Below, in pieces: positions 20,401 through 35,400 of a stretch of 64,000 nt of DNA. Position 1 is the first letter of the stretch; the number at the start of each line of letters is the position of its first letter. The stretch comes from Corythucha ciliata (lineage: Eukaryota > Arthropoda > Insecta > Hemiptera > Tingidae): positions 9,215,009-9,279,008 of the forward strand of contig CM075938.1 in NCBI GenBank assembly GCA_038030265.1. Direction: 5' to 3'. Made by a program: the position numbers and the translations under genes. The notes under the pieces are model-generated. The model had not been told where the DNA came from, searched no databases, and saw only the letters and a list, made by a program, of their open reading frames with translations.

Positions 20401-23400
20401 CCACAAATTTCGCCTTCTACAAAAAAAAATCCTCGATTTTCGTTGCTAATTTTGCTGGGTCCAAATTTCACTGATTTGGCGCGTCAAGAACCGATTTTAG
20501 CTGGTTGGACTCACTTGATACAACCAAATCCTTGGATTTCGCTCGCTAAAAAATGAAATTCTCAGATTTGGCTTACGCAAACCCAATGTCGCGACCAAAG
20601 CAAATCACCAAACCACAGTAGTGCACCAAACATCAGCAGAGCTCTAAATCACAGTAAATCACCAAACCACAGCCAAGTTCCAAACCACAGAAAAGCGCCA
20701 GACCACAGCAAAGCACCGAACCAAATAGAAGCTCCAAACCTCAGTAGAGTACCAAACCGCTGCAAAGCACCAAAACACATCAAATCTCCAAACCACAGCC
20801 AAGCATCAAACCACAAAAATCCCCTAACCACAGCAAAATTCCTAACGACAGCAAAGCTCCTAACCACATCAAATCTCCAAACCACAGCAAAGTCCCAACC
20901 ACAGCGAAACTCCAAACCACAACAAAGACACAGCAATGCTCCAAACCACAGCAGAGCATCAAACCACAAAAAACTTATAACCACAGCTAAGCTCCAAGCC
21001 ACAGCAGAGCTCTGAACTATAGCAAAGCTCCAAACTACAGCAAAGTTCCAAACCACAGCAAAGCACCGAACCACAGCAAATCTCCAAACCACTGCAAAGT
21101 CCGAACCACAGCAAAACTCCAAATCACAGCAAAGCTCCAAACTACAACAATGCTGTAAACCCACGGCAATGCTCCAAACCACAGGCAAAGGTACAAACCA
21201 CAGAAAATCACAAGAAAAAACGATAATTCTCGGCTGAAATTAGAGAAATGGCGCTCAAGCGTAGCAGATATTGAAATAAAGCGCTAACGTGCTGTTTCGA
21301 ATCAAGTCTACTGTTAAAATTTACTTGAAAAACGTAAAAACTTATTGCTAGAAGTAAAAATAATTGTTAATTCGGGGCCGAAATAATTAAGATAAAGCAA
21401 TCTTTAAGCAGCAAAAACTTGAGGTAGGGGGAAGCCGTAATTCGTGGCTAAAATTGGTAAAGGGCTGATTCGTGGCTTAAACAGAGAAAAGTTGCTAATA
21501 ATCCACGGCGAAATTTTAGAAAAAACATTGATTCGTGGGTAAAATCGAGAAAAATCGCTGATTCGGACGCTAAAATTTATTAATAGCGCACTTTGGCGGC
21601 TAAAATTTAGAAGAAGCAGTCAATACGCCCTGGGCGTCGTCAATGTTCTTGTCACTCCGTCTTTTCACTATCAGAGCCGTACATACGAGGTAGGCGGACC
21701 GCCCTTGGGACCCTTGGGTCAGAGGGCCCCGAGAAAATCATAAAAATTCATTTTAAAAAATCAGGTTTTATATGTTCATGGAGGGAGTACGAGCGGTTAA
21801 AAGTACGAAAACGCAATTCTCAGCTTCTGAAGGCAAGTTCGTGGCTATCAAACTGAGTAAAAACGCTAATTCGGGGCTAAAAGTTGAAAAAAATAGCTAA
21901 TTAGCGGCTAAAATGGAGAAAAGTGCTAATTCGTGCATATAATTGGGGGAAACGGTTCGTTAGCGGCTAAAATCAGGAAAAACTTGAATTCACGGTCAAA
22001 ATGCAGAAAAATCGCTAATTCGCGGCTAAAATGCTCAAGTGAGAAAAAAACGAAAAGTTCACATTTAGAATGGATAAAACGTCAATTCGCGGCTTCTGAT
22101 GGTAACTTCGCGGCAGAAAGTGAACAAAATTGCCATAATCCACGGGCAAATTCCAAGAAAAGGCGTTAGGTATGGGTAATCACGGCGAAAATTAGGGGAA
22201 AACTCTTAATTCACGGCTGAAATGTAGAAAAATCGTTAATTAGCGACTGAAATTAGGAAAAACGCCAATGCGCGGCTAGAATCAAGAAAAATGGCTAATT
22301 AGGGATTTCACTTGAGAACATTGAGAGAATGGCAAGTCATGGTTTCCAGAAATCATCTCGCTAATATTGAGAAAAAGGGCGAATCTACTGTAAAAATGGA
22401 TAAAAAGCGATAATTTACGGTAAAAATTGAGAAAAAGCGCTAATTTACGGTAAAAATTGAGAAAAAGCGCGAAATCCCGGGTAAAATGGAGACAAATTGC
22501 TTTTTTCGCTTTGGTTCACTATTGGTTCCTCGACCCCCCCCCCCACCAGTCATGCACATAAATTTTGGCCGTACTTATACGCCAATCCCGGAATTCAGAG
22601 TCTCAATTTTGATCTCTAGGAAATTCCACAAGAGCGTTAGACCTTACTTTTTCACATTTCACTCTTTTTCTACTTTGTCGAGGCATATTTTGGACTTTCT
22701 AACTTTTTGCGTTGATTTTGTCAAATTTCGAGTTGGCAGCGGCACAGCGATTTCTCGATGCAACTTCCAGACCAGAAATGAAAAAACCAAAAACGCTAAT
22801 TCGGGACGAAAATTGAGAAAAAAAGGCTAATTGACGGCTGAAATTGAGAAAAATCGCTACCTGATTCGTGGATAGGATGAAAAACAACAGCTAATTCACG
22901 GCTAAAATCGAGAAAAATGGCGAAGACACGGTGTAAAAACGCTAATTCGCTGCTAAAGTTGGTAAAATCAGTGATCCACTGGATTCGAAAACTAATTAGC
23001 GGCTAAAATGAGGGAAAACGACTAAAATCACCACTAATTTAAATTGTACAAAAAAAAAAAAAAAAACGCTCAATCCGCGGTTAAAGTGAGGGAAAAGCGC
23101 TAATTCGCGGCTAAAGGTGAGAAAAAGCGGATTTGCAGCAAAAATTGAGAAAAACAACAATTTGCGAATGAAATGAAGGGGAAAAGCGGAAAAGTTAGTA
23201 AAAAGAGGAAAAACGCTGTATCACGGCTAAATTCTAAAGAAAATTGGTAATTCAAGGCTGAAATTGAGAAAAATAGCTAATTCACGGATGAAATTGAGAA
23301 AAAACGCTTTACTTGCGGGTAAAATTGAGAAAGTGGCAAATGGGCGCGAATATCCGTCAGGCCGTTTTTTTTTTGTTTTTTTTTTTTTGTGCAGATAACA

Positions 23401-26400
23401 TTTTGAAGGCGTGAGTCGTAATTAACACTATCTGCAGCCTCCGTAGGGCGCAAATGATCAGTTTGGTAATTTCTAGAGCTTGAAGCGTGAATTGCCAGTA
23501 CGAGTACGCCATTTTTAGGGCGTGAATGATCAGTTTTGCTATTTTTGGGGCACGAATTGTTGGTTTTGCCATTTTCAGGGCAGGAATTATCTGTATAGGC
23601 CTTTACAAAGCGTGATTAGTCAGTTTAAATAAGTGTTTATAGGCCACATTATGGAGTCATTTTTGTCAGGGCGTGATACCTTGCTTAAGACTTATATCAA
23701 GTCATACACGTTCAAATAGAGAATTATTAAATAAAATGACGTACCTTCCAACGACTCTTCGTTGATTTTCTTTACGTCTAAGTCATGTTCTAAGCTTGAA
23801 ATCTTCGCGTTGAGACGAATCACATCGTTTCTCATTTCTTCCATCTGGTCCCTCAGACTTCTGATTTCCTCCTCTCTGTCTTCCGCCTCCTGATTTCGTC
23901 CCAAGCTAAGTCTCAGCTGATCATTCAAGACACTTTGCTCCCCACTCATTTGATTCAAACGATCCATGATTTCCTCGGCGTCTTGAAGCTTTTTCAACAG
24001 GCTCCGACTCGTCTCACCGCCCACCAACTCGGTTGTTTCATCTTTTTCGGCCAACTTACGTCGGGTCTCGTCTAGTTCTTTGAGGGCGAATTCGAGTTTG
24101 ACCCTATCCTTATGAAGAAGCGACTCTAATTCGTTCTTTTCGGCCTCGGTAGTTTCTAGACGACTTTTCAAGTTTGCTTTTTGGAGTTTAAACTTGGTAA
24201 GTTTTGCGTGCAGCTGTTCAACTTCGTGTTTGAATTGTCGGTTATCGTTTGTCACTTGTTCCAAATCTTTCAGGGACTTTCCTAGTTTGTCGCAAGTGGA
24301 GGACAATGTCTTGACATCCTCTTCTAAAGACTTGGTCTTGGCTAGCGACTCAGAGCGTTCCAATTCTTTTATTTTTATTTCCCCAGTTTTACACGCCAAA
24401 TCCGCCATCAAATCCGAGCATTGACGCTGAAGCATCTCGTTCTCCGCTCTGACCCTATCGATCTCCCGTTCGCATCGTTCGACACGTTGCTCATACTCGG
24501 ACAGTTTGTTTTGCAATAGAAAGACGGCATTTTCGTCAATCTCTAGCCCGTCGTCGAAAAGTACCTTGAGGGAGTTGTGCAGGCGTTTGAGCGGCTCCAA
24601 AACTCTTTCGGACTCGTCGAGTTTTGTCTCCAAAGTGGAAATACGTTTTTGTTTAATTTCATTCTCAACTTTGTATTTCTGAAGTTCGCTCTCGTTAAAA
24701 CGATATTGCTTCGTTTTAAATTTTTCGTTAGCTTTCGACAGTTTAGTTTTTAGCTCGTCAGTCTCGTTCTTTAATGTGTCGAGTTCCTGTTGTTTTTCTC
24801 GAAGTTTCATTTTCAAATTTTCATTTGAACTAGTCGTTTCGTCCAGTTGTTTTGTTTTTGAATTGACCTCTTCACGCGACTGACTCAACTGACTCTGTAG
24901 TTGCTCTACTTCTTTGATCAGTGAAGCCACACTGTCTTCAAAAGATACAATTCTATCCTCAAAAGCGGTCAACTGAGCCGAACTGTCCTTCAATTCCTTT
25001 CTCAGTCGATTCACTTCCTCCTGTTTCACCTTGACGTCCGATTCAAGAAGAGCTTGAGCGTTACAAAATTCCTCTTTCAAGATGAACGTCGCCATTGATG
25101 CGTTCAACTGGTCCTGGGAGGCTCGTATTTGCTCTTCGAGTTCCTTTATTAGGGCGTCCTTGTCTTCGAGTTTTCGACGTAGTTTTTCGTTGGACGATTC
25201 GAGAGCGCAGTTTTTTCTTTTTAACGAATTAAAATCGTCTTGAAGAGTCATCGCTGTGTTTTCAAGTTTTTCAAACTTTTCCGTTTTATTTTGTAGCTCC
25301 TTCTCCAAACAGTCCAAAAGGTCCTGGACTCTGAGACGCTCGCCGCTTAGAGAGACATTTTCCGCTTTTAGAGCGGCTTTCTCGCTTTTCAATTCTTCAA
25401 CCTTCGCGGCTAGTCCTTTGTTTGTCTCCGAATATTCTTTCATTTTCAATTCCTTGGCAGTGTTGTCTGACTCGAGGGACGAGACTCGAGTCACCAGGTC
25501 GTTGACTTGAGACGCCAACGAATTTTCACTCTTACGCGCCTCTTCCAATTCTAGTTTGACGAGGCTCAATTCTTGTTTCAAGCGAGTTTCCTCGGGTGCG
25601 GAAATCGTTGAGGCTAGAGGTGGCGGTGGTAGTCGTTCGACTTCAATGGTTTTCAGTCGTTCAACCTCAGCTCTCAACTCCCTGAAAAAAGACTCATAAT
25701 AGGACAAAAAAAGAAACAAACAAAAAACTATTTACCTAATTGAAGCGTGACTTCCGCGGTAAATAGAAAAAAAAAAGTCGAAACTCACCGAATAAGTTTG
25801 TCCTGAGGTGCCTCGTTGACACGAACCGTGTTGACTATAGACCGAGCCTGTGACGCGTAACGAAGAGTCGCTAAAGTTTCGTCGGTGTGGGAAGTGCAGG
25901 GGCTCACTGTGGCGAGCATTGTAGTTCGAGAGTTTCCACCGAGACTATCCTGTAACGGAAACACGGAAGTAACGATTAACCAAAAGCCCATACCACTGGG
26001 GTTGAATATTTTGTTTCTGGGGCGTTTTAGACCGAAAAAATGAGACTTTATAGCCATTAGTTAGTTTTAAAAACAAGGTTATCATATTTCTGACTGAGAA
26101 TAACAACAAGTTCCTGGGCCGAAATTGTAAGCTTTTGATAACAGAACAATCAAATTGCAGCCAGTTTTCGAGCTTCAAGTATTACCCGTTTTATAAAACC
26201 GTAAAACCCCACTCTCCTTTTGGTATGAAAAAGTAACACAGTAAATTAAATGACAGCTCACACACAAACAAGTCCCTGTTCTCATTCTAAATTAGCTGCG
26301 AGACTATCATCAAACCGTGATCAGCGGCACAAGATTGCCATTTTTAGACCCATATAACAAGCCATTTGGCAACGAAGCCCCATAGTTGACTCTAGAATCT

Positions 26401-29400
26401 GTTTATTGAACCAAAAAACTGGCATTTTAGCTCTCTATACATATAGCGATTTTTCAGTTCAGAAACTGATTGTGAGTATCTCACTTTAAAAAAAGGAATA
26501 TAAAGCCACGAGCGTGTCAATTGGGGCCGAAATTTGAATCCCCCCCCCCATACTGGTGATTTTGATGCCGACGATACGGAGATACGACCACAAAACACTC
26601 TTCGGCTCCACAGAACCAACGAATTAGCCCGCAAAACAGGAGTGTGGGCCCTGGAATCCTCAATTTTGTCAGAAAATAATCTTAACAAACTATTTACAAC
26701 ACAGACTCGGGGTCTGGCAAAGAAAATCAAGCCTTGTCGTTTTGAAAACCGGTCATAAACCGGTAATAACAAGGTTTCATTTAATTTGTCCTCAATTTGT
26801 TTGCTTGGCTGTTCGTGTATGAAATGATCAGCCCTGGAAATGACTCGTTCGACCCCTAAACTGGAGGATTACCCCCTCACCATTTGTTTTGGTGATTTTT
26901 ATGGTGTGACATTGATTCTTGGTGCACTTCAGTATGTTGGAATTTGTGCGAGCGTGCACAATATCCACCGCCCCATCTGTGAAGGGGCGTGATCACCCCT
27001 CCTCCGCCGACTACCATCACCCGGCGGCGGCCCGACGCGGAAATCTTTAAGAGGCCCCTAAGTCGTCTCTACTATGTCAACCTCTATTGGTAACATCCGC
27101 CTGCTGGTAATTTCCGCCATTTCCACACCATATCCGCCAATTAGCGCTTATTCTACGTTTTAGCCGCTAATTTCTCCACTTTAGCCGCAAATGAGCGCTT
27201 TTTGTCAACTTTACCAATTTTGGCCGCGTGTAACTTTCCACTTAAGCAGCAAAGTAGCTTTTTTATCCCGTGAATCAGCCATGTTTTTCAACTTTCCTCG
27301 AGGAGGCGTTTCGCACAATTTTAGCTGCAAATTACCGATTTTTTCCTTTTTTTTTGCAGAGTCCAGGATATTAGCACTTTTTTCAGTTTTGCCTGAAATT
27401 AGCGTTTTCATCAAGTGTTTTACACAACATTAACCGCAAAATTGAGTTTTTTTTTTTAATTTTGCCACAAATTAGCACTTTTTGCTCACCATACGCTCTT
27501 TATGGATCAGCGATTTTTTCTCAGTTTTAGCCGCGAATTTTCGGGTTATTCACCCAAAGCCATAAATCGGCGATTTCCCCCAATCTTAGCCTCAAAGCTG
27601 CCTGCGGAAGCCGCGAACTAGCGTATTTCCCATTTTTGACGCAAATTGAAAATTTTTCTCAATTCTAGCCGTGAATTAGTGATTTCCCAATTCTATCCGA
27701 GAATTAGCGCTTTTTCTGCATTTTAGCAGCGTAGCAAACGCGTGAATTAAGCAAACTTTGTAGCGTTTCCCGATATTTTAGCTGCAAATTGGCAATTTCT
27801 CCATTTTTGACAGCGAATTAGCACTTTTTTTTTTCAATTTAGGCTGAAAATTAACCTTTCTATAAATTAAGAGCCTAAATCATTAGCCTCTTTATCGTAA
27901 TTCGGAGCCGGTTCTTAATTATTAGCCGGGGTAATTATTGATTTTTTTAAATATTAGCCGCGAATAAGCAGGTTTTTTTAAATGTCGGGCGAATTAGTGA
28001 AATTTTCTATATGTATTACAGCTGCATTTTTCAATATTTTATTCCCGCATTGGCATTTATTCCCTCAATTTTAGTTATTAGCGTTTTTTGTTTAATTTTA
28101 GTACCGAACGAAAGCTAAGCATTTGCGTTTTTTCAATTTAAGCAGGGATTTAGTGATTTTCCCCAATTCTAGCCGCGGGTTAGCGCTTTTTCTCAATTGT
28201 AGCAGCGCAGTAGCGTTTCTATCGCTTGCATCAGCGATTTTCCACCATTTTAGCCACGAATTGACGTTATCCTCATTTTCAGCGTCAGCTTATCCATTTT
28301 TAGCACAGCGAATTAGCACTTTTTCTCAATTTAAGCTGAAAATTAGCGTTTTAATTAATTTTAGTCACGCTAATTAGTAATTTTTAGAATTTTAGCCGAG
28401 TTGTTTCTTTAGATTTTAGCCCCGCATAAGCAATATTTTCTACTTTCTGCTATGGATTAGCACTGTTTTTGAGTTTGAGCCTCGAATCTTTCAGAAGCTA
28501 CGGATTTGCGTTTTCCTCAACTTTATCCGCGAATTAGCGATTTTTCTCACTTTGAAATAGCATTTTCTGTTAGTTTTGCAGCGAATTAGGATATTTATTC
28601 TCTTTTTTTATACGCGAGTTTCCGCCATTTCAGTTGTGAATTTGCCATTTTGCCCAATTTTAACCCGAATAATAGTTGCTTTTGTCAATGTATGCTGTTT
28701 TTTCTTGTATAGCCTTGAATTAGTAACGTTTATTCTCAATTTTAGCCGCGGGCTTGGCCCAAAAACAACAATTTTGCGTTGATTAATCCAACTTAGTCGT
28801 GGAATAGCCGCCATACGCCGCGAATCGACGATTTTTTCTGTTCTGGAAGTTGCATCGTGAGACCACGAATCAGCGTTTTTTTTTCGCAGTTATAGCCACG
28901 AATATTAGCACTTTTTCTTAAGTTTTCGCCGCATCAGCCAGTTGAAAATTGCAGATAAGTACATTAGTGCGCTTAAGGACCTAACGTAACTGGGGACGGT
29001 GTATTTTCTCTATTTTAGCCGTGAATTTTCCTCCTCCAGAAGGCGCGAATTTTTTGATTTTGGACCTTCAAAAATTAAAAGCAATTCAACTGGTTTAGCT
29101 CTTCCGAAGACCTCATTTTCTGCGGTTTTAGCACTTACAAGACGTAATTTCGCAATATTGATTAATTCGAAAACCAATTTCACCTTCGGGCCGTTAAAAT
29201 AAAAAAAAAACCACCGGCTCGGCTCTTTCAAAACTACTTACAAGGCAATTGTTCCCCAGGCTTGGTTCGTACGTAAATTTCATGAATAAATAGAGTAGAA
29301 ATTGATGTATTCTTTCCATTTGTAGGGAAGATGGATCTCTTTGGTAACGTGCAATTTTTTTTATGCCCTCCGTCTTAGTTTACAACACTTGAAATTTGTT

Positions 29401-32400
29401 CGGCATGTTCCTAGAGAGAACAATTGAATCTTAAGACTAACTGATAGCTCTCTACCCTATATCGCAGATAATTATCACTTCACTGGAGATTAAAAAGAAA
29501 ATAGGCGCGATAGGGCAGGTGGAGTGTGGGGGAATTTGAAAAGCTACCCGTCCTTCTATCACATCTATATATAAGTTCGTCCCGAGCATTGTTCGTGACA
29601 AAATGATATATTTTCATAAAAATCATTGCTAACGCGTGCTTTCCTGGCGAAAGATCGTGAGACAAATTTACAGATGCTCCGTGCCATTGTTTGATAGTGC
29701 AGAAAAAGCGCTACACAAACGTCTGATTCCATCGACTTTCTCAGAAATGATTAATGAAAACGCGTGTTTATACATTTATAGCACGCTTTCTACAATTTCA
29801 AACAATGGATACGGGACCTTTTCTGGTTCCGATTTCACCAACAGAATCATGATCGTTTGAAAACTAATCACGTTGACCGGTTATAGTAGCTAAATGGTGA
29901 TTCAACCCCACACCGTGACGTGTGAAAATTGCAAGTTTCGGGGCTGAATATCCGCGAAATGGGAAGTTTGCAACTGTTTTTTGTAGGGTCATACCTCAGG
30001 CTAGTGGGTCATGACGTACGGCGCGTGGCACAGGGTCGTAGGCTGACAAGTCGTCCTCCACACACCAGGCAAAATCGTAAAATTTAGCTTGTAAGTGGTT
30101 GAAAATTCGCGTCTTAATTTCAGTGAAATTACGAGTTTTGAGCCATTGTTAACTCCATGAGACCCCCACCCTTCAGGGGTGTGAGTTATTGAGGCTTTTC
30201 TAGTTTCACGGCCTGCTAGTCTGTTTTCAAGGCTCAACAAGCCTGTTGAGAAGGAGGGGGCACTGAGTTCTTACCACCGGGGGGCCCGGCTTTCCTTGGG
30301 GGACCGGATTTCAAAAAACCCCTTTCAACTAGGGTGACCAGATGTAAAAAGTAGTTTCCGAGGACGCCTGACACGTATAGAAATAGGACAAAAGTAGGAC
30401 GCTTGGGACGCAATCTAGGGCACAACAGTATGAGGCCTGACAAAATTAGTTTGAAGTTGAAATTGTTGTTGACTCGGTTTGAATGAGCCAAATCCACGAA
30501 ATAAGGTTTTGAAAGAGTGAAAATCCGCTAAACTTGAGATTTCTATGCGGGCCAAAATGACGGAATTTGGATTTTGAATAATGTAGTCAAATCCATGAAT
30601 TTGGTTGTTGAAAGAGCCAAAATTGTTCCCTGAATTGACCGATTCACCTACAAAACTGATTTTAGTATGAGCAAACTGCACGAAATTTGGTTTTGAAAAG
30701 CGTGAAAATTCAATGAAAGACCAAAATTGGAGATTGAAAATGCCAAAAGCACAAAATTTGGTTTTCCTTCGTTCGTTCTCCACCAAATTAGTTTTTAGAA
30801 TTAACCGAATCTGTGAAACTGATCAAATAAATAGCAGAATTTTGGTTTTTGAACAGGCAAATATCCCCGAAATTGGGTTTTCAAGGACCCAAGACCACGA
30901 AATTGGTTTATGAAAAAGCGAAAGTCCATAAAAATGGTTCATGAATTAGCAAAAACTCACGAAAATTTGTATTTGAAAGAGCCCCAAGCGTGAAAATCCG
31001 CAAAATTGGGGTAGGAAATTACAAAAATCCGTGAAATTGGTGCCAAATTTGAAACATTAGGTTATGAAAGAGCGAAAATCTCCAGCAACATTATCAACTA
31101 TTGGGATGTGAAAAAGCCAGTATCACAAACTTTGTTCTTTGTTCGTCGTATGTTTTTGCCAAGTTAGTTTTTCCTACTTTCTCTTCTTCTTGTTTTTTTG
31201 TTTTTTTTTTTAACTAAACGAAATTCGATTTTATACGAGCCAAGTCCACGAAATTGGGTTTTGAATGAGGGAAAGTCCACACAAATTGTCTTTGAAGGAG
31301 CAAAACACACAAAATTTGGTTTTTGAAAGAGCAAACCCCACGATATTGGGATTTGAACGAGACAAATCTGCAAAATTTAGTTTTGGAATAGCAAAAATCA
31401 GCGAATTTTGAGTTTTTAGAGCCTGGAGTAGGGGTAACATAGGTTTTTTTAAAGCGCCGATCACGCGGTATTGAAGTTTGAATCAGACTGCGGTAAAATC
31501 GGTGAATGGACGCGTTGCGGCTGAGTCCCGCAGCTTTGTTTTATAGATGTACGTGAAAAATTATATGAGTTAGACCCACCAGACTTTTTTATAAGTTGAG
31601 ACTGAAAAGTAGGACAAAAAGAGGACACTTTTGACTTCCCCACCCACCACCCAGACACCTGAAAAATGAGCCCGTACGCTCTGAAAAGTAGGACATGTCC
31701 AGGGAAAGTGGGACGTCTGGTCACCCTACTTTCAACCCCGCTTAATCACCCCCCCCCACCAAACATTCACAGTAGTTGGAGCTTTGCCGTGGTCGGCGGT
31801 TTGCTTCTTTCGTTCGGTCTTTACTGGGTTTGGAGCTTAGCCTTTTTTTGGAGCTGTGATGTGGTTTGCAGCTTTGATGTGATGTGGGCTTTTCTGTGGT
31901 TTGAAGCTTCACTGTGGTTGAGAGCTTTTTGTGGTTTGGAGATCTGCTGTGGTTAGGAGCTTTGCTGTGGTTTTACTGAGTTTTGCTGTGGTTGGAGCTT
32001 CGCTGTGGTTTTGCTGAGTTTTGGTGTTGGGAGTTCGCTGTGGTTTGGAGCTTTGCTGTGATGTGGAGCTTTGCTGTGGTTAGGAGCGTTTTGTGGTTTA
32101 GTGCTTTGTCGTGGTTTTGCTGAGTTTTGATGTGGTTGGGAGTTTGCTGTGGTTTGGAGCTTTACTGTGCTATGGAGCTTCACTGTGATTTGGAGCTTTG
32201 CTGAGGTTTGGGAGTTTGGCTGGGATTCATAGCTTTCCTGTGGTTGTGGCTTTACTGATTTTAGAACTCTTCGTGATTACACATTTTTGTGGTTGGAGCA
32301 TTGTTATGGTTAGAACTTTTAGTGGTTGGTGGTTGCATCTTGTAGGTTTATTGTGGTTGGGCTTTTTTTGGTGTTCAAAATATTGGGCACTATAGCGAGG

Positions 32401-35400
32401 TACTAAAAACAGTTGTGGGTGGGGGGGGGGATTCTGTTAAAGGTCCCCATTGTGACTTCCATCGCCGGGCCCGAATATTCCCTCCGCACGGCCCTGTGTA
32501 TCTAATGCCTGCTGTACAGCTGTTGTAAATTTGAAGGCGGCTTTACGACTAAATAGCAAGTTTTATTCTTGTGGCAGTTGTGGGAGAGGAAAGTGCCCTA
32601 ACTAAATTCTCTCTCATAGATCATAGAGCTGACTTGTGGTTTTTTTTTTTTTTTTTTTTTCTTTGTTTTTTTCTACAATTAACAGATTCTGGTAATCGAA
32701 TCGCAGCCGTCGTTTATGGCGTGTAATAAACAGTTTTGGCGCTGAACACATTGTTTTCTAGATAAATTCACGATGAGTCGACAAACTCATCGCGTTTGAC
32801 CAAATGAAGGGGTCCAAGCCCCCCTAAGCCCCTTCCCTAGATCCGCGACTCTGGTCTTGTCAGATAGTCTGGCAGACAGACAGCTTGTCGGAAAGTTAAT
32901 TTTCCAGGCTTTCCCTGTAACGGGATGTGTGCCCCCCCCCCTCCTCACCACGGGCATAACACTGGATCCGCGGCTTGTCAATTTTTTTTTTTTTTGTATG
33001 CAACTTGTTGATTCTGATAAAGACTTTTGAGTGACAAAACACAAAACACATAATGGTCATAGTTCAAGTAGCAGACTATCGCAAATTAGTCAATGAAGAG
33101 TGTGTAAAATCAACATTCAATCAAGTGTAGACCCCAAGTCAGGAACAAGCGGACGCGATATGTCGTTTGCCCGAGCCTATTGCATTTTCATATAACCGAA
33201 CTCGTATAACAAACTTTCTACCTGCGAGAAACTACCCCCCTCTCCACCCCTCAACCAATCAGAACGCACCCAATCGGATACGGTCCACTTAGTTGTCTCA
33301 GTTTACACGTAACCATATACAGAAGTCCGTGAAGATTATTACGATAGGCTTAAAAATTTTGGTTGGCGATGAGGAGGGAAAACCAATTTGTTTAAGGCTT
33401 TAGGTTTTATAGTTGGACAAATTAAGATAAAAAAAAAAACGAAAACAGAGAAATGCACCACGAAAAATAACGAAAAATAGAAATGCGCAGATGGCATGTG
33501 ACAGTTAAAAAGAGTATCCGCCCCACCACTTGTGAGCTTTCTTGCAAGGCGATCCTTTAGTAAACACAAACAAGCCAACAGACCTCCGTGCGCTGTCGTT
33601 AATTAAAGAACTCTGTGAGAGATTCGAAAGCTGTTAATTTTTGACAAAACTTTTTTTAACCATTTTAATAAATTCAGTGGACATGCGTTGATTGAATTAA
33701 AATAGTTCAGACGAACAAATAATAATAATAATAATAAAAATGGATTTGCTCTATCTCAGCGAAGGGTTTCCCTACCATCCCTTAAGATCGGGATACACGT
33801 ACGACAAATACGAGTCGCAAAACGAACAAGGTAAAATTGTCAAAATTTATTTTGTTTCAGTTTTTTTTTTTTTTTTTTTTCAGCAAGCCAAGAACCTGGC
33901 ACTTGAGTGTTTTTGAGTACTTATGATACACACACACACAAAAAAAAACAAACAAACACCAAACGAATGGGAGGGAAGAGACGGTTCAAACAAAATGTAT
34001 TTACCGCGCAATTTTCTGTTTCTTAAATTGGAAAAATTGCGTCCCTGAATTGGGACAAGTCTAAAAACCTGTCTGAATCATGAATCAAAGAACCAAGGAA
34101 AACAACAAAAACATTGCCATTTTTCTTCTTTTTTTTTTAAGCCAAAGAAGGGATTAAAGTTCATCCCCACAAGTGTGTTTGTTTTTTTAGTCGCGGCACA
34201 TATCTCCTCTCAATTTTTTCATTAAAAAACCGGTTATTGGAAAAATATGAGCGTTAAAAATAGAATATTATTTATCCCACATAAGAAATGGGGGGGGGGG
34301 ATCGTCTTTATTACGCGTATAGTCAGTTGAGAGTCCAGGTGGAAATACAATTTTTGGGTTACGTAAATCGCAATCCAATTAGGTTGCAACTAAATAACAA
34401 AGTGGTTATCGACCGCGTTGCTAAATTATTTTATTAATTCTTTTATTACTTTTGTGGCACGCGGGGTCACGACGAGAGCTAAAAAAAAAAACCCCATCCC
34501 ATGTGGTATTGATGAATTTAGATGCGCTCAGTGGTGGAGAGGGGGAAGGTTTACAATCCCAGCACGTCAACTCCCCCTCCTCCAACGCCACAAATGAAGT
34601 GAAAACTAAGAGAAAGAGCAGAAGTTCCTACTAGAAACTGGAGATTTTTTTTCTTTTCACGTAAACACGAGAAAACAAGATGAATTTACACCCCACAGTA
34701 CAAAAACAAAATTTCAAGGCTACTTTGAATAATGCATTCACTTCCTTCTAGCGATCGGAAATCAAATTAATTATAATTCTTCTTCCAGCTACAAACAAAA
34801 ACAGGTTTCTAAGAGAATGAGTTTTGGAACAATTAACCAGGACGTGTCTAATGTGAAAGTTTGGAGACAAAAATCTGTTCCCTATTGAATGAGCTAATTA
34901 CTCAGCATCCATTAGATAAAATCGTTATTAATGAATATATCTTTTGTCAAAAAGAAATTTAAATAAAACTAAAAAAAAAAATCTCCACCTAAAATGTAGG
35001 GCACAGAAGTTATAAAACGCGGTAAATGGTCACGACTTGCGTTAAATCCCTGGCCCTATGGGGTCAATATCACCGCCGAAAGGCTACAGCCCACGAGACG
35101 TTGATCACGTATACGGTATAATGTAATTCCCTTCCTCGAGCTCCCACTTTCGTCGGGAGGAAAAAAACACGCCCGATTTTATGTATTTGGGACGATAAAG
35201 TTAAGTCCTTGGGTCTAAAAATATCTCTAATGTTTACACTTTTTTTTTTTTTCATTATTATTATTTTGACCGGCCTGAGTTTTCTCCCTAAACGCAATAC
35301 GTGGGGGGGGGGGGTTTCCCTCCCCGAACACAGACCCGAGAGAGGGCCGGTCTCCATTCCTGGCTCTCTTATTGGCTCCTTCTAACTGCGTAGTACTCAT

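Noticed and set aside
20649..21188. 179-codon open frame rich in FAVVWS
   Set aside because: It is an in-frame translation of the 18-bp family D array, whose period is a multiple of three.
26534..26758. 74-codon open frame in a KIF14 intron
   Set aside because: It begins in a C-run, has no ATG in context and no recognised family.
29636..29860. Open frame after a TATA-like box
   Set aside because: No ATG at its start and no homologous motif; the TATA-like sequence alone is weak evidence.
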